This document shows positions 9,708-18,695 of a stretch of DNA of 64,000 bases, piece by piece (position 1 is the stretch's first letter; every line of letters begins with the position of its first letter). Origin of the DNA: Parapedobacter sp. SGR-10 (lineage in GTDB: Bacteria; Bacteroidota; Bacteroidia; Sphingobacteriales; Sphingobacteriaceae); NCBI RefSeq assembly GCF_011030405.1, contig NZ_JAAJTJ010000001.1, positions 186,001 through 250,000 on the forward strand, written 5' to 3'. The position numbers and the translations under genes are program-made. Under the pieces are notes generated by a model. It saw only the letters and a list, made by a program, of their open reading frames with translations, made no database searches and was not told where the DNA came from.

Positions 9708-10297
9708 CCCCCTCAGCGCAGAAAATTATATTGATCGGTGGTTCGGCAGGATCTTACAACCTTATTTTGGACATCCTCCATGTATTGCCTCGCAAGATTT
9801 CATCGGCTATCTGTGTCGTAATACACAGAAATCCTAATTTCGACACACAGATCGAAGCATCGCTTTCGAGACGTTTGGAAAGAAATGTCATATCCGTCGT
9901 AGATAAAACAGAAATACACAACAATAATATTTATTTTGCTCCACCGGGTTATCACCTCTTGATAGAACCAGATATGACCTTTTCACTGGACTCCTCCGAA
10001 CCTGTCAACTATTCCAGACCCTCTATCGATGTACTTTTCGAAACGACTGCTGAAATCTATGGCAAAAACTGCATGGCATTCTTATTATCAGGCGCCAATA
10101 CGGACGGAGGTAAAGGACTGATGTCTATCGACGCAAACGGGGGAAAGATATTTGTGCAGGATCCCGAGGAAGCTGCGATAGATACGATGCCAAAATATGC
10201 CTTAGAGATCAACCCAAATGCAAAAATATTGTCAAAGGCAGCAATAATAGATTTTTTCAGAAACCTTGATCAATCTTACAGAAATGAAAAGCATTAA
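9704..10297 (+). CDS. cheB: CheB-type methylesterase domain protein
   Basis: 197 residues comprising only the methylesterase domain; the N-terminal receiver that regulates classical CheB is absent. The catalytic triad is intact: Ser14 in GGSAGS, His41 in VVIHRNP and Asp134 in SGANTDGGKG. It removes methyl esters installed by CheR or deamidates Gln side chains. Without its own receiver, activity may be controlled by the receivers of the flanking hybrid kinases (inference). Starts at the ATGA overlap with cheR and overlaps the next gene by 14 nt. Confidence 0.92.
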   Translation: MTPSAQKIILIGGSAGSYNLILDILHVLPRKISSAICVVIHRNPNFDTQIEASLSRRLERNVISVVDKTEIHNNNIYFAPPGYHLLIEPDMTFSLDSSEPVNYSRPSIDVLFETTAEIYGKNCMAFLLSGANTDGGKGLMSIDANGGKIFVQDPEEAAIDTMPKYALEINPNAKILSKAAIIDFFRNLDQSYRNEKH

Positions 10298-11900
10298 CCT
10301 TTTAATACTGGATGACAAAGAAGAAAACCTGATCAGTCTTCAAGCGCTGTTGTCTGAAATAGAGGACATAAACATCATTTGCTCTACAGATCCGAACGAA
10401 GCATTAAAAATCTGTTGGAAAAATGATATTTCCATCGTATTGGTAGATGTACAGATGCCCGAAATAAACGGTTTTGAATTTGTCTCCCTGCTGAAATCAA
10501 ATCCCAAGACAAGCCACATTGTAGCCATTATGGTTACGGCTATTTCCAAAGAAGATAAATTCCTGATCCGTGGACTTAAAAGCGGTGCTGTAGACTACTT
10601 ATACAAACCGCTGAATCCTGAGATCACCATTGCCAAGGTCAAGTCCTTTGTTCAGCAGATACATATACAGGAAGAGATCATACATAAAAACCAGGAATTG
10701 GAGCTTTCACGCAAAGCCTTGATGCAGGCGCACGAAGAAGCCGAAGCTGCACGAAAATCCAAAGAGATATTCCTGGCCAATATGAGTCATGAAATACGTA
10801 CCCCAATCAACGGAATAGTAGGCATCATACAAATGCTCAAAAGTGCCGATCTAAACAGTGAACACCAGGACTGGCTACATCGTTTGGAAATGGCATCCGA
10901 TTCTCTGCTTCTCATTATCAATGATATCCTCGACATTTCCAAGATTGATTCTGGAAAGCTCAAGATAGAGTTTGAAGAATTTAACCTCGAAAACCTTTTG
11001 TTGGACACCGAAAAGTTTTTCCGTTTCAAAGCACTCAACAAAAAGATCGACTTTAGGGTCGACATAGATTCAACCCTTCCCAAATATGTGAGGTTTGATT
11101 CATTAAGACTACAGCAGATCATTTCCAACTTTATTTCTAACAGTCTCAAATTTACAGATACCGGCGAGATAACACTCAGCGCCACAAAGTTAGCACAACA
11201 AGACAACCGTGTAGAGATCAAATTTACGGTCAAAGATTCAGGTATAGGCATCAAGCCTGAGGTCGTAGAAAAGATATTCCAAGCCTTTGAGCAGGGAGAC
11301 GATGGTATCACAAAAAAATTTGGCGGCACGGGTCTCGGCCTGGCTATTGTCAAAAGATTGGCCAATCTATTAGGTGGTACCGTACATGCCGAAAGCGAGT
11401 ATGGACGAGGGTCACAATTCTCTTTCATCACAGAAATGGAGGAAATATCTCATACAGAAGCCAACGAAACCCAGGAAAACCTAGCTTACACCCAGCTTTC
11501 AAAACTAAACGATCTTAAAATACTAATTGCAGAAGACAACGACCTAAACAGTTTTATACTCTCCCATATGTTAAAGACGTGGAACTGTGATGTGACCATT
11601 GTAAAGAATGGCCGTCTAGCCCTAGAAGCGCTAGAAACTTCCGATTACGATGTCGTATTGATGGATGCGCATATGCCCATTATGAGTGGATTTGAAGCGA
11701 TCAGGCAGATTCGTACCAATCACATTGAATATCAACGCACAATGCCCATCATTACGATATCAGCTTCTGTACTGGAACACGAGCAAAAAGCAGCCTTTGA
11801 AGCTGGAGCCAATGATGTCATCGGTAAACCATTTAATCCTATTGAGCTATATAATAAGATAGTCAAAGTATGTGGCATCCATTCGCATGATCGTTTATAA
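10284..11900 (+). CDS. Soluble hybrid histidine kinase, REC-HisKA-HATPase-REC
   Basis: 538 residues without membrane segments. The N-terminal receiver has Asp55; a short coiled coil leads to HisKA with His169 in MSHEIRTP; HATPase_c spans about 270-390; a C-terminal receiver (about 410-530) has Asp461. The ATG at 10284 was preferred over the upstream TTG at 10266 because it begins the receiver directly (MKSINLLILDD) and gives a tight 14-nt overlap with cheB. Cytoplasmic location and an N-terminal receiver suggest that it takes phosphate from the membrane-bound kinase upstream and passes it on. Confidence 0.92.
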   Translation: MKSINLLILDDKEENLISLQALLSEIEDINIICSTDPNEALKICWKNDISIVLVDVQMPEINGFEFVSLLKSNPKTSHIVAIMVTAISKEDKFLIRGLKSGAVDYLYKPLNPEITIAKVKSFVQQIHIQEEIIHKNQELELSRKALMQAHEEAEAARKSKEIFLANMSHEIRTPINGIVGIIQMLKSADLNSEHQDWLHRLEMASDSLLLIINDILDISKIDSGKLKIEFEEFNLENLLLDTEKFFRFKALNKKIDFRVDIDSTLPKYVRFDSLRLQQIISNFISNSLKFTDTGEITLSATKLAQQDNRVEIKFTVKDSGIGIKPEVVEKIFQAFEQGDDGITKKFGGTGLGLAIVKRLANLLGGTVHAESEYGRGSQFSFITEMEEISHTEANETQENLAYTQLSKLNDLKILIAEDNDLNSFILSHMLKTWNCDVTIVKNGRLALEALETSDYDVVLMDAHMPIMSGFEAIRQIRTNHIEYQRTMPIITISASVLEHEQKAAFEAGANDVIGKPFNPIELYNKIVKVCGIHSHDRL

Positions 11901-12060
11901 CTTATAAACTAAATGATGAACACCGGACATGAAAGGATACCGAAGCAGTTGCAAAAGTGAGTTCCAGATGACATGTTTCATATCGTATTATGATTTAGGT
12001 CATATGGCATTACCAAAATAATAATGTAACTTTATGGCCGTTAAACTAAAGATAAAAAAC

Positions 12061-12597
12061 ATGAAAAAATTATTTGTAATTCCTTTTTTAGCACTTGGAT
12101 TGACATTCGTTGCCTGCAACAATTCTTCCACTTCCAATAACACGGATAGCCAAGCAACAACGGAAGAAACGACCGAAGAGGCTACAGCAACCGAAACTGT
12201 GCCAGGTATCGAAAATGTAACCCTATCCAACACGTGGACAGTAGAAGGCAATGACCAAATGAAGTTCAATACCGACCTCATCCGTGTCAAAGCAGGAGAG
12301 CCTGTAGAATTGACCCTTAAAAATGTCGGTGAGATGCCAAAAGAGTCCATGGGACATAACTTTGTTGTTCTCCAACCTAACGTAGACCTACCCACTTTCG
12401 GTGGCGAAGCTGCAGCTGCGGCCGACAATGAATATATTCCAAAATCATCTTTATCCTCCGTCGTAGCACACACGAAACTTTTAGGACCTGGTGAAGAAGA
12501 TAAAATCACGTTCACGTTGGAAAAAGGTGTCTATCCTTTCATCTGTAGCTTTCCTGGTCACTACGGTGTGATGCAAGGAAAAATTGTTGCAGAATAA
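12061..12597 (+). CDS. Azurin-like cupredoxin lipoprotein
   Basis: 178 residues. Signal sequence with lipobox LTFVAC puts the lipidated Cys at 19; a Ser/Thr/Glu-rich linker (20-45) precedes a cupredoxin fold. Type-1 copper ligands are visible: His99 (MGHNF), Cys162, His167 and Met171 in CSFPGHYGVMQG. The Cys-x4-His-x3-Met spacing is that of azurin (Cys112, His117, Met121). It should be a membrane-anchored periplasmic or surface electron carrier. The upstream in-frame ATG at 12034 would add nine residues before a normal signal peptide, so 12061 was chosen. A hairpin follows the stop. Confidence 0.92.
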   Translation: MKKLFVIPFLALGLTFVACNNSSTSNNTDSQATTEETTEEATATETVPGIENVTLSNTWTVEGNDQMKFNTDLIRVKAGEPVELTLKNVGEMPKESMGHNFVVLQPNVDLPTFGGEAAAAADNEYIPKSSLSSVVAHTKLLGPGEEDKITFTLEKGVYPFICSFPGHYGVMQGKIVAE

Positions 12598-12617
12598 TCA
12601 ACAAAAAATATCACGAC

Positions 12618-12657
12618 AAAGCCTTGGCAGGATATCAAAACCTACCAAGGCTTTTTG
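12618..12657 (+). terminator. Terminator after the cupredoxin gene
   Basis: Stem AAAGCCTTGG...CCAAGGCTTT with one internal mismatch (12618-12631 with 12641-12654) running into a short T-tract. Confidence 0.8.
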
Positions 12658-12715
12658 CTATTTTATCCTCTCTGTTTTTTACCACAATATTCTAGCATTC
12701 CTTACAGATAAGTCT

Positions 12716-12723
12716 TAACTTTG
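12716..12723 (+). promoter_or_regulatory. -7 box of the lpd promoter
   Basis: TAACTTTG matches TAnnTTTG. Transcription would start near 12730, so the TTG at 12721 cannot be the start codon and the ATG at 12748 is favoured. No good -33 box is visible. Confidence 0.45.
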
Positions 12724-12747
12724 CAGCAAAGTTTTAAATCTGTACAA

Positions 12748-14154
12748 ATGCAATACGATGTCATAGTAATAGGCAGTGGTCCGGGCGGTTATGTAGCCGC
12801 TATCCGTTGTGCCCAATTGGGGCTGAAGACCGCTGTAATCGAAAAATACAGCACCTTTGGGGGGACCTGTCTGAATGTAGGGTGTATACCTTCCAAAGCA
12901 CTGTTGGATACCTCCGAGCATTACCACAATGCGGCTCACGCCTTTGCCGATCACGGTATATCGTTGAGTAATCTCAAAATCGACGTCCAAAAGATGATCG
13001 ATCGCAAGAATGAAGTAATTGCCCAAAACACGGCCGGCATTACTTTTCTTTTCAAAAAGAACAAAGTCGACACCTATGAAGGCACAGGATCCTTTATCGA
13101 CAAAAACACGATCAAGATTACCAAAAACGACGGCAAGACCGAAGAGATCAAAGGAAAGAATATTATCATCGCTACAGGTTCCAAACCTACTGCACTACCT
13201 TTCCTTCCTATTGACAAAAAACGAATCATCACCTCTACAGAAGCCTTAAATCTTACTGAAGTACCCAAGCACCTCATCGTTATCGGAGGAGGCGTCATCG
13301 GTCTCGAACTCGGATCGGTATATGCCCGTTTGGGAGCGAAAGTTTCTGTCGTTGAATTTGCAAAATCCATTATCAGCACGATGGATGGCGGTTTGGGCAA
13401 AGAATTGCAAAGGGTACTCAAAAAATCCCTGGGCATGGAGTTCTTCTTGGGCCATAAGGTGACAGGAGCTACCGCAAAAGGTAAAAAAGTAACCGTCACC
13501 GCAGAAGACAGCAAAGGTCAGCCCGTTACATTCGATGGAGATTACTGTATCGTATCTGTGGGGCGAATAGCCTATACAAAAGATCTTGGTCTGGAAAACA
13601 TAGGTATCACACCTGAAGAGAGAGGCAATAAAATCCCCGTCAACGAACATTTGGAGACAGCTGTAGAGGGGGTTTATGCTATTGGTGACGTCGTCAAAGG
13701 TGCTATGTTGGCACACAAAGCCGAAGACGAAGGTATCTATGTAGCCGAACGTATTGCCGGCCAAAAACCACATATCGACTACAATCTGATCCCTGGTGTC
13801 GTATATACCTGGCCCGAAGTAGCCTCCGTGGGCCAAACGGAAGAGCAATTGAAAGAAGCCGGCAAAAAATACAAATCCGGTTCATTCTCTTTCAAGGCCT
13901 CCGGTCGTGCCAAAGCCTCCGGTGATACCGATGGCTTCATCAAAGTACTGGCCGATGCCGACACAGACGAAATACTGGGTGTACACATGATAGGCCCACG
14001 TGCTGCCGATATGATTGCCGAAGCCGTCGTCGCGATGGAATATCGCGCATCAGCCGAAGACATCGGACGCATATGCCATGCCCACCCTACCTATACGGAA
14101 GCATTCAAAGAAGCTGCACTGGCAGCCACCGCAAATAGAGCAATACACGCTTAA
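12748..14154 (+). CDS. lpdA: Dihydrolipoyl dehydrogenase
   Basis: 468 residues, typical E3 length. FAD-binding GSGPGG at 9-14, redox-active disulfide GGTCLNVGCIPSK (Cys41, Cys46), NAD-binding GGGVIGLELGS in the middle, and the C-terminal HAHPTYTEAFKEA with the catalytic His-Glu pair. It reoxidises dihydrolipoamide in pyruvate and 2-oxoglutarate dehydrogenase complexes and glycine cleavage. The gene stands alone here, with its own promoter and a strong terminator. Confidence 0.97.
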   Translation: MQYDVIVIGSGPGGYVAAIRCAQLGLKTAVIEKYSTFGGTCLNVGCIPSKALLDTSEHYHNAAHAFADHGISLSNLKIDVQKMIDRKNEVIAQNTAGITFLFKKNKVDTYEGTGSFIDKNTIKITKNDGKTEEIKGKNIIIATGSKPTALPFLPIDKKRIITSTEALNLTEVPKHLIVIGGGVIGLELGSVYARLGAKVSVVEFAKSIISTMDGGLGKELQRVLKKSLGMEFFLGHKVTGATAKGKKVTVTAEDSKGQPVTFDGDYCIVSVGRIAYTKDLGLENIGITPEERGNKIPVNEHLETAVEGVYAIGDVVKGAMLAHKAEDEGIYVAERIAGQKPHIDYNLIPGVVYTWPEVASVGQTEEQLKEAGKKYKSGSFSFKASGRAKASGDTDGFIKVLADADTDEILGVHMIGPRAADMIAEAVVAMEYRASAEDIGRICHAHPTYTEAFKEAALAATANRAIHA

Positions 14155-14157
14155 AGT

Positions 14158-14189
14158 AGAGACGCGATTTGATCGCGTCTCTTTTTTTA
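14158..14189 (+). terminator. Terminator of lpdA
   Basis: Perfect 11-bp stem AGAGACGCGAT-TTG-ATCGCGTCTCT followed by T7. The stem sequence (GTAGAGACGC) is shared with the 42-bp palindrome at 48653. Confidence 0.93.
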
Positions 14190-14211
14190 ATAACCCAATC
14201 GTATTTTAATT

Positions 14212-14625
14212 ATGAATTTTCACACCAGAAAATGGGTCAAACCCGAAGATCTCAACCCAAATGGTTCACTGTTTGGTGGCAGGCTATTGAGTTGGATAGA
14301 CGAAGAAGCCGTTATCTACGCTATTGTACAATTGGGCAACCCCCATGTCGTGACTAAGTATATCTCTGAGATCAATTTTGTCAGCTCAGCCAAACAAGGG
14401 GATATCATCGAATTGGGCATCACAGCAACACACTTCGGAAGGACATCCATCACCCTAACGTGCGAAGTAAGAAACAAAATCACCCGAAAAACGATACTTT
14501 CGATTGACAGATTGGTCTTTGTCAATCTGGATACAGAAGGAAACCCTGTACCCCACGGCAAGACAGAAATCACATATGCTTATATGAGCATAGAAAATTT
14601 ACCAGACGGACGGAGAAAGGATTAA
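14212..14625 (+). CDS. Acyl-CoA thioesterase, hotdog fold
   Basis: 137 residues with one hotdog domain. The segment NPNGSLFGGRLLSWIDEEA resembles the YciA/BACH subgroup, where the Asn and Asp/Glu around the central helix form the active site. Such enzymes hydrolyse acyl-CoA thioesters in the cytoplasm. The substrate chain length cannot be read. It lies 23 nt beyond the lpdA terminator and appears monocistronic. Confidence 0.85.
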   Translation: MNFHTRKWVKPEDLNPNGSLFGGRLLSWIDEEAVIYAIVQLGNPHVVTKYISEINFVSSAKQGDIIELGITATHFGRTSITLTCEVRNKITRKTILSIDRLVFVNLDTEGNPVPHGKTEITYAYMSIENLPDGRRKD

Positions 14626-14628
14626 AGA

Positions 14629-14712
14629 TCTAGGCTATATGCCGTAGGCTGTTATATGCTTTAGATTATAGGTCCATAAGCGATTAGCCTAGAGTTTACA
14701 GCCTAAAGCCTA
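14629..14712. repeat. Short repeats around TAGGCT
   Basis: The gap between the convergent genes contains several copies of GTAGGCT/TAGGCTAT in both orientations, giving imperfect fold-back. Likely a degenerate intergenic repeat. Confidence 0.4.
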
Positions 14713-14714
14713 CC

Positions 14715-15011
14715 CTACCGCCCGGAACCTAAAGCTATTTCACGCTTCACATCACGCTCGATCCAAAAAGATACAATCGGGATCAAAGACAGGACAAAAT
14801 ATGTGGCTACCCTGGAGAATTTCCAACCGTAACTTTGCCAACACATGACCAGAAAGATCACAAATAGAACGACTAAAAATCCGTGAATAGAACCTGCAAT
14901 GCGTACAGCTTCGGGGATATCAGCAAAATACTTTAGCGGCATAGCTATAAAAAACAGGATAACAGTAGAAATAGCTTCCCAAAGGGCAATTTGTTGAAAT
15001 ATTCTTAACAT
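14715..15011 (-). CDS. DUF3817 membrane protein
   Basis: 98 residues with three predicted membrane helices (about 8-27, 38-60, 67-85). The pattern, including the SIHGFLVVLFV segment in the second helix, matches the DUF3817 family of small inner-membrane proteins, whose function is unknown. Transcribed convergently with the thioesterase gene. Confidence 0.8.
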   Translation of the reverse strand: MLRIFQQIALWEAISTVILFFIAMPLKYFADIPEAVRIAGSIHGFLVVLFVIFLVMCWQSYGWKFSRVATYFVLSLIPIVSFWIERDVKREIALGSGR

Positions 15012-15119
15012 ATTATTTTCTATGGATTGATCTGCCGCAAAAATAGATCAATAATCCACAGCATACGGAATCCCTTTGGTTAATTGACTTTGGATTGACA
15101 AACAACCCAAACCTCTCGC

Positions 15120-15180
15120 TAGCGCACGAATCCTTTCGTGTGCCTATACTCTTCAAGCACACGAAGGGATTCGTGCGCTA
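15120..15180. repeat. Palindrome family E, copy 1
   Basis: 24-bp arms 15120-15143 and 15157-15180 with one mismatch; arm TAGCGCACGAATCC/TTTCGTGTGC. A related copy lies at 16695-16764. Confidence 0.7.
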
Positions 15181-15246
15181 ACATAGGATGAATTCATAAT
15201 TCGTAAATCAAAAATCGTAAATTATAAAAAAACCTTATAGGTTTAC

Positions 15247-15254
15247 TACCTTTG
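15247..15254 (+). promoter_or_regulatory. -7 box upstream of the dipeptidase gene
   Basis: TACCTTTG matches TAnnTTTG, 24 nt before the ATG. No TTG at the right distance, so only half the promoter is seen. Confidence 0.35.
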
Positions 15255-15277
15255 TTATGTAAAAAAACAAATTTGAC

Positions 15278-16648
15278 ATGCAGAACATCAAAGATTACGT
15301 AGAAGCCCATAAAGACCGCTTCTTGAACGAACTATTCGAATTATTGCGTTTCCCTTCAGTAAGTGCAGATCCTCAATTCAAGGAAGGTGTACTAAGCACT
15401 GCTGAATATGTGGCCAATAAACTGAAAGAAGCCGGAGCCGAGAATGTAGAAATATGTCCGACTGCCGGTTATCCTATCGTCTACGGAGAAAAGATATTTG
15501 ACCCCTCGTTGCCGACAGTACTCGTATATGGTCACTATGATGTACAACCTGCAGATCCTCTGGAACTTTGGAACACACCGCCATTTGAACCAACCGTGCG
15601 TGATGGCAAAATATACGCCCGTGGTGCAGCCGACGACAAAGGACAGTTTTACATGCACGTGAAAGCCTTTGAATATATGGTCAGAGAAAACCAATTGGCC
15701 TGCAATGTGAAATTCATGATTGAAGGCGAAGAAGAGGTCGGCTCTGCCAATCTGGGCATTTATGTCAAAGAGAATAAGGAACGTCTGAAAGCCGATGTCA
15801 TCGTCATCTCGGATACTTCCATGATCAGCCTGGAAAACCCCTCTTTGGAAACAGGACTTCGTGGTCTGTCCTATGTAGAAGTCGAAGTCACGGGGCCAAA
15901 CCGTGACCTGCATTCAGGTGTTTATGGAGGTGCAGTAGGTAATCCTGCAACGATATTGGCACAAATGATCGCCTCATTGCACGATGAAAACAATCACATC
16001 ACTATCCCCGGATTTTATGACGATGTTGTCGAACTGACAGCCGAAGAAAGACAAGCACTAAACGAAGCCCCTTTTGACATCGAAGAATATAAGACAGATC
16101 TTGGTGTAGAGGAACTTTGGGGCGAAAAAGGCTATACTTCCATCGAACATACAGGCGTTCGCCCAACATTGGAAGTAAATGGTATCTGGGGCGGGTACAT
16201 TGGTGAAGGAGCCAAGACCGTGTTGCCTTCCAAGGCATTTGCAAAGATCTCCATGCGTCTCGTGCCTAATCAAAATTCCGAAAGAATCACACAATTGTTC
16301 AAAAAGCATTTCGAGGGTATAGCTCCCAAATCCGTAAAGGTAGAGGTAAAACCGCATCATGGCGGAGAGCCAGTCGTCACTCCTACGGACAGTATTGCCT
16401 ACAAGGCCGCTGAAAAAGCATTGGAAGAGACATTCAACAAAAAGCCTATCCCAACACGTGGAGGAGGCTCCATCCCAATCGTAGCACTTTTCGAAAAAGA
16501 ACTGGGCATCAAAACTGTACTCTTGGGATTTGGCTTAGACAGCGACAACCTGCATTCGCCAAACGAGAAATACGGTATAGAGAATTATCTGAAAGGGATA
16601 GAAACTATCCCGCTTTTTCACAAGTACTATGCAGAATTAAGTAAATAG
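15278..16648 (+). CDS. M20 family dipeptidase
   Basis: 456 residues. The N-terminal metal-binding motif YGHYDVQP and the ARGAADDKGQ segment, then EGEEEVGS and a C-terminal His in LHSPNEKYG, supply the two-zinc site of M20 peptidases. Overall sequence order resembles the carnosinase/CNDP-type dipeptidase branch with a dimerisation lid insertion (about 185-300). No signal peptide, so cytoplasmic. It probably degrades dipeptides taken up from outside; precise specificity is unknown. Lies between two palindromic repeats. Confidence 0.92.
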   Translation: MQNIKDYVEAHKDRFLNELFELLRFPSVSADPQFKEGVLSTAEYVANKLKEAGAENVEICPTAGYPIVYGEKIFDPSLPTVLVYGHYDVQPADPLELWNTPPFEPTVRDGKIYARGAADDKGQFYMHVKAFEYMVRENQLACNVKFMIEGEEEVGSANLGIYVKENKERLKADVIVISDTSMISLENPSLETGLRGLSYVEVEVTGPNRDLHSGVYGGAVGNPATILAQMIASLHDENNHITIPGFYDDVVELTAEERQALNEAPFDIEEYKTDLGVEELWGEKGYTSIEHTGVRPTLEVNGIWGGYIGEGAKTVLPSKAFAKISMRLVPNQNSERITQLFKKHFEGIAPKSVKVEVKPHHGGEPVVTPTDSIAYKAAEKALEETFNKKPIPTRGGGSIPIVALFEKELGIKTVLLGFGLDSDNLHSPNEKYGIENYLKGIETIPLFHKYYAELSK

Positions 16649-16694
16649 TGAAATAAAGTGGGAGGCTAAAAAGCGTTGTCATTCTGACGACACC

Positions 16695-16764
16695 GCTGGC
16701 GCGAGAGTCCTCTCTCGTGCCCGATCAATTAAGTAAGGGCACACGACAGGAGTCGTGCGCCAGC
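16695..16764. repeat. Palindrome family E, copy 2
   Basis: Arms 16695-16721 and 16738-16764 are imperfect complements starting GCTGGCGC. It is preceded by GTCATTCTGACGA (16678-16690), the boundary sequence of family D, so the two element types may be composite. Confidence 0.6.
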
Positions 16765-16797
16765 GTAAGTAAGGTAGGTTTTGGATAAAAAATTATT

Positions 16798-17559
16798 ATG
16801 GCACACTTTTTCAGAAAAATACACACCATACTATATTTTGCATCCGTACTCTTTTATTTCATCCTAGCCTTTCCTCTTTTATACTTCTATACCCGAAATC
16901 CCCAAAAGTACTTCAGACAAATCGTTTTTTTCCGTAAGTGGATTAGCCTCTTTGCTACTACTACAGTGGGCATACGCTTCCAAGTACGTGAAGAAGTTCC
17001 TATCGATTGGTCCAAACCTTATGTTATCTGTCCCAATCACACCTCTATACTGGACATTACAGCTATCAATTATACCTGTCCACAGCAATTCTCTTTCATG
17101 GGAAAGGTAGAATTATTAAAGAACCCCGTCACACGGATATTTTTCAAAACCATTGATATTGCCGTCAACCGACAAAGCAAAATATCCGCATTCAAGGCTT
17201 TCAAACGAGCCGATATATTGATCAAAGAAGGAAAATCTGTCGTCATTTTTCCCGAAGGAAGGATCGACGACGAATATCCTCCTCAACTCCATGGGTTCAA
17301 ATCAGGCCCTTTTCGCTTAGCCATCGAAAACCATGTGCAGATCCTTCCCATAGTCATCCATGATGCATGGCGAGTATTATGGGATGAAGGAAAGAAATAT
17401 GGATCCCGCCCCGGTACCATCCATATCTCGATCCTCCCCCCTATCGACACCCGCGACATCAGTGCAGAAGCAAGAGAAAAATTACAGACAGACATGTACA
17501 TCGCCATGCGCGAACATTGGAAAACCGGCAATCTTCACGAAAATGTAAAAAACATATAA
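16798..17559 (+). CDS. plsC: 1-acyl-sn-glycerol-3-phosphate acyltransferase
   Basis: 253 residues with an N-terminal membrane helix (about 10-30). The acyltransferase block I NHTSILD gives the catalytic His81 and Asp86 (H-x4-D), and block III is FPEGRIDDE. The enzyme adds the second acyl chain to lysophosphatidic acid at the inner membrane in phospholipid synthesis. Some PlsC paralogues acylate other lipids; nothing in the context discriminates. Standalone gene. Confidence 0.9.
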   Translation: MAHFFRKIHTILYFASVLFYFILAFPLLYFYTRNPQKYFRQIVFFRKWISLFATTTVGIRFQVREEVPIDWSKPYVICPNHTSILDITAINYTCPQQFSFMGKVELLKNPVTRIFFKTIDIAVNRQSKISAFKAFKRADILIKEGKSVVIFPEGRIDDEYPPQLHGFKSGPFRLAIENHVQILPIVIHDAWRVLWDEGKKYGSRPGTIHISILPPIDTRDISAEAREKLQTDMYIAMREHWKTGNLHENVKNI

Positions 17560-17627
17560 TTAAAACAACACAACACACTGACATAAAGACACTTAAACAC
17601 ATTCTTTCTAAAAGAAACACAAATCGC

Positions 17628-17657
17628 TTGTTTTAATTAAATTAAATGCTATTTTTG
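17628..17657 (+). promoter_or_regulatory. Promoter of the small DUF2795 gene
   Basis: TTG at 17628-17630 and TATTTTTG at 17650-17657 with 19-nt spacing fit the Bacteroidota consensus; the ATG is 31 nt downstream. Confidence 0.6.
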
Positions 17658-17688
17658 CGAAAAAGTAAAAACATAATTTGTTAAGACT

Positions 17689-17910
17689 ATGTATTGGACT
17701 CTAGAATTAGCATCGCATTTGGAAGATGCACCATGGCCAGCTACTAAAGATGAGCTGATCGATTATGCAATTCGTTCTGGTGCTCCTGTGGAGGTCATCG
17801 AAAACCTCCAAGCTTTGGAAGATGATGGAGAGCCCTACGAAAACATTGAGGAAATCTGGCCAGACTATCCGACGAAAGATGATTTCTTTTTCAACGAAGA
17901 TGAGTATTAA
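17689..17910 (+). CDS. DUF2795 family small protein
   Basis: 73 residues, strongly acidic C-terminus. The N-terminal segment LEDAPWPATKDELIDYAIRS matches the DUF2795 fold, a small helical domain of unknown function common and highly conserved in this phylum. It has its own promoter and a strong terminator, so it is expressed as a single short mRNA, probably at high level (inference). Confidence 0.88.
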   Translation: MYWTLELASHLEDAPWPATKDELIDYAIRSGAPVEVIENLQALEDDGEPYENIEEIWPDYPTKDDFFFNEDEY

Positions 17911-17918
17911 GAATTTAT

Positions 17919-17950
17919 AAAAATCGCACTTCAAAATAAGTGCGATTTTT
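17919..17950 (+). terminator. Terminator of the DUF2795 gene
   Basis: 13-bp perfect stem AAAAATCGCACTT...AAGTGCGATTTTT with a 6-nt loop. Confidence 0.93.
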
Positions 17951-18005
17951 ATTTTATGCCGTAAATTAATCCTTTGACCCGTTCCGAAGTCGGAATAGTA
18001 AATAC

Positions 18006-18473
18006 ATGCAAACAATGAGGCCATTACTATCATTTATCCTGCTGGGACTATTGACGACTTCACTATCCGCACAAAGCATAGCTTCCAAAGACCATGCTAA
18101 GGATATAGCGATGATCCAATCCTTCATTGCAGATCTTGCAGATGATAGCAAAGCCATTGACATCGTATTGAGCCAACACCTCATCATCCAGAATCCTTCG
18201 GACGAGCTGTACGATTATCTTGAGGTTAGCCTTCAGGAAGTACGCATCAATCTGATGACCAAACGTACCGACGAGATCACCTATACCCCCTATAGCAATA
18301 TGCCTCGCAAGGAAATAAATGATATCGACCCTGAGAATCTGGACACCCAAAACATGTATTTCCTACACTACAGAAAACGACAAATGTTGGCTGTATATGT
18401 CGAAAACAACAAAATAGGCTCTTTTACCTTGGTCTCCAAAGGGGGTAGAAAAGCGCATTTTGTAAGGTATTAA
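18006..18473 (+). CDS. Secreted protein of unknown function
   Basis: 155 residues. An N-terminal signal peptide (about 1-22, ending SLSA) is followed by a small mixed domain with QHLIIQNPSDELYDYLEVSLQE and a C-terminal VSKGGRKAHFVRY. I do not recognise the family; predicted periplasmic or surface. An internal ATG at 18015 could also serve as start. It sits between the DUF2795 gene and the sigma factor; no operon partner is obvious. Confidence 0.7.
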   Translation: MQTMRPLLSFILLGLLTTSLSAQSIASKDHAKDIAMIQSFIADLADDSKAIDIVLSQHLIIQNPSDELYDYLEVSLQEVRINLMTKRTDEITYTPYSNMPRKEINDIDPENLDTQNMYFLHYRKRQMLAVYVENNKIGSFTLVSKGGRKAHFVRY

Positions 18474-18509
18474 ACAAGTATCCATAAAAAATCTCTCACC
18501 CCCTCCTTA

Positions 18510-18540
18510 TTGTAAATAAAGTAAAATTTATCTAAGTTTG
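18510..18540 (+). promoter_or_regulatory. Promoter of the ECF sigma gene
   Basis: TTG at 18510-18512 and TAAGTTTG at 18533-18540, 20-nt spacing: a good housekeeping promoter. It would give a leader of about 150 nt before the preferred ATG at 18696. It differs from the two motifs upstream of EEP1 and fecR. Confidence 0.6.
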
Positions 18541-18695
18541 TCTACGTTGCAGTGCTCCTCATGTTTGTATATTTAACCAAAACATGAAGCTAAGCTAATC
18601 AAAACTTAACATCAAACATGTCTTTTTGCAACGGAGGTGAAGATGTGTCTGATCTCTGTAATAAGAGGAGCAATCTTGTTTTAGGAGAAACAACA

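Noticed and set aside
12721..12747. TTG start for lpdA
   Set aside because: It lies inside the TAACTTTG promoter box; the ATG at 12748 begins the conserved FAD motif.
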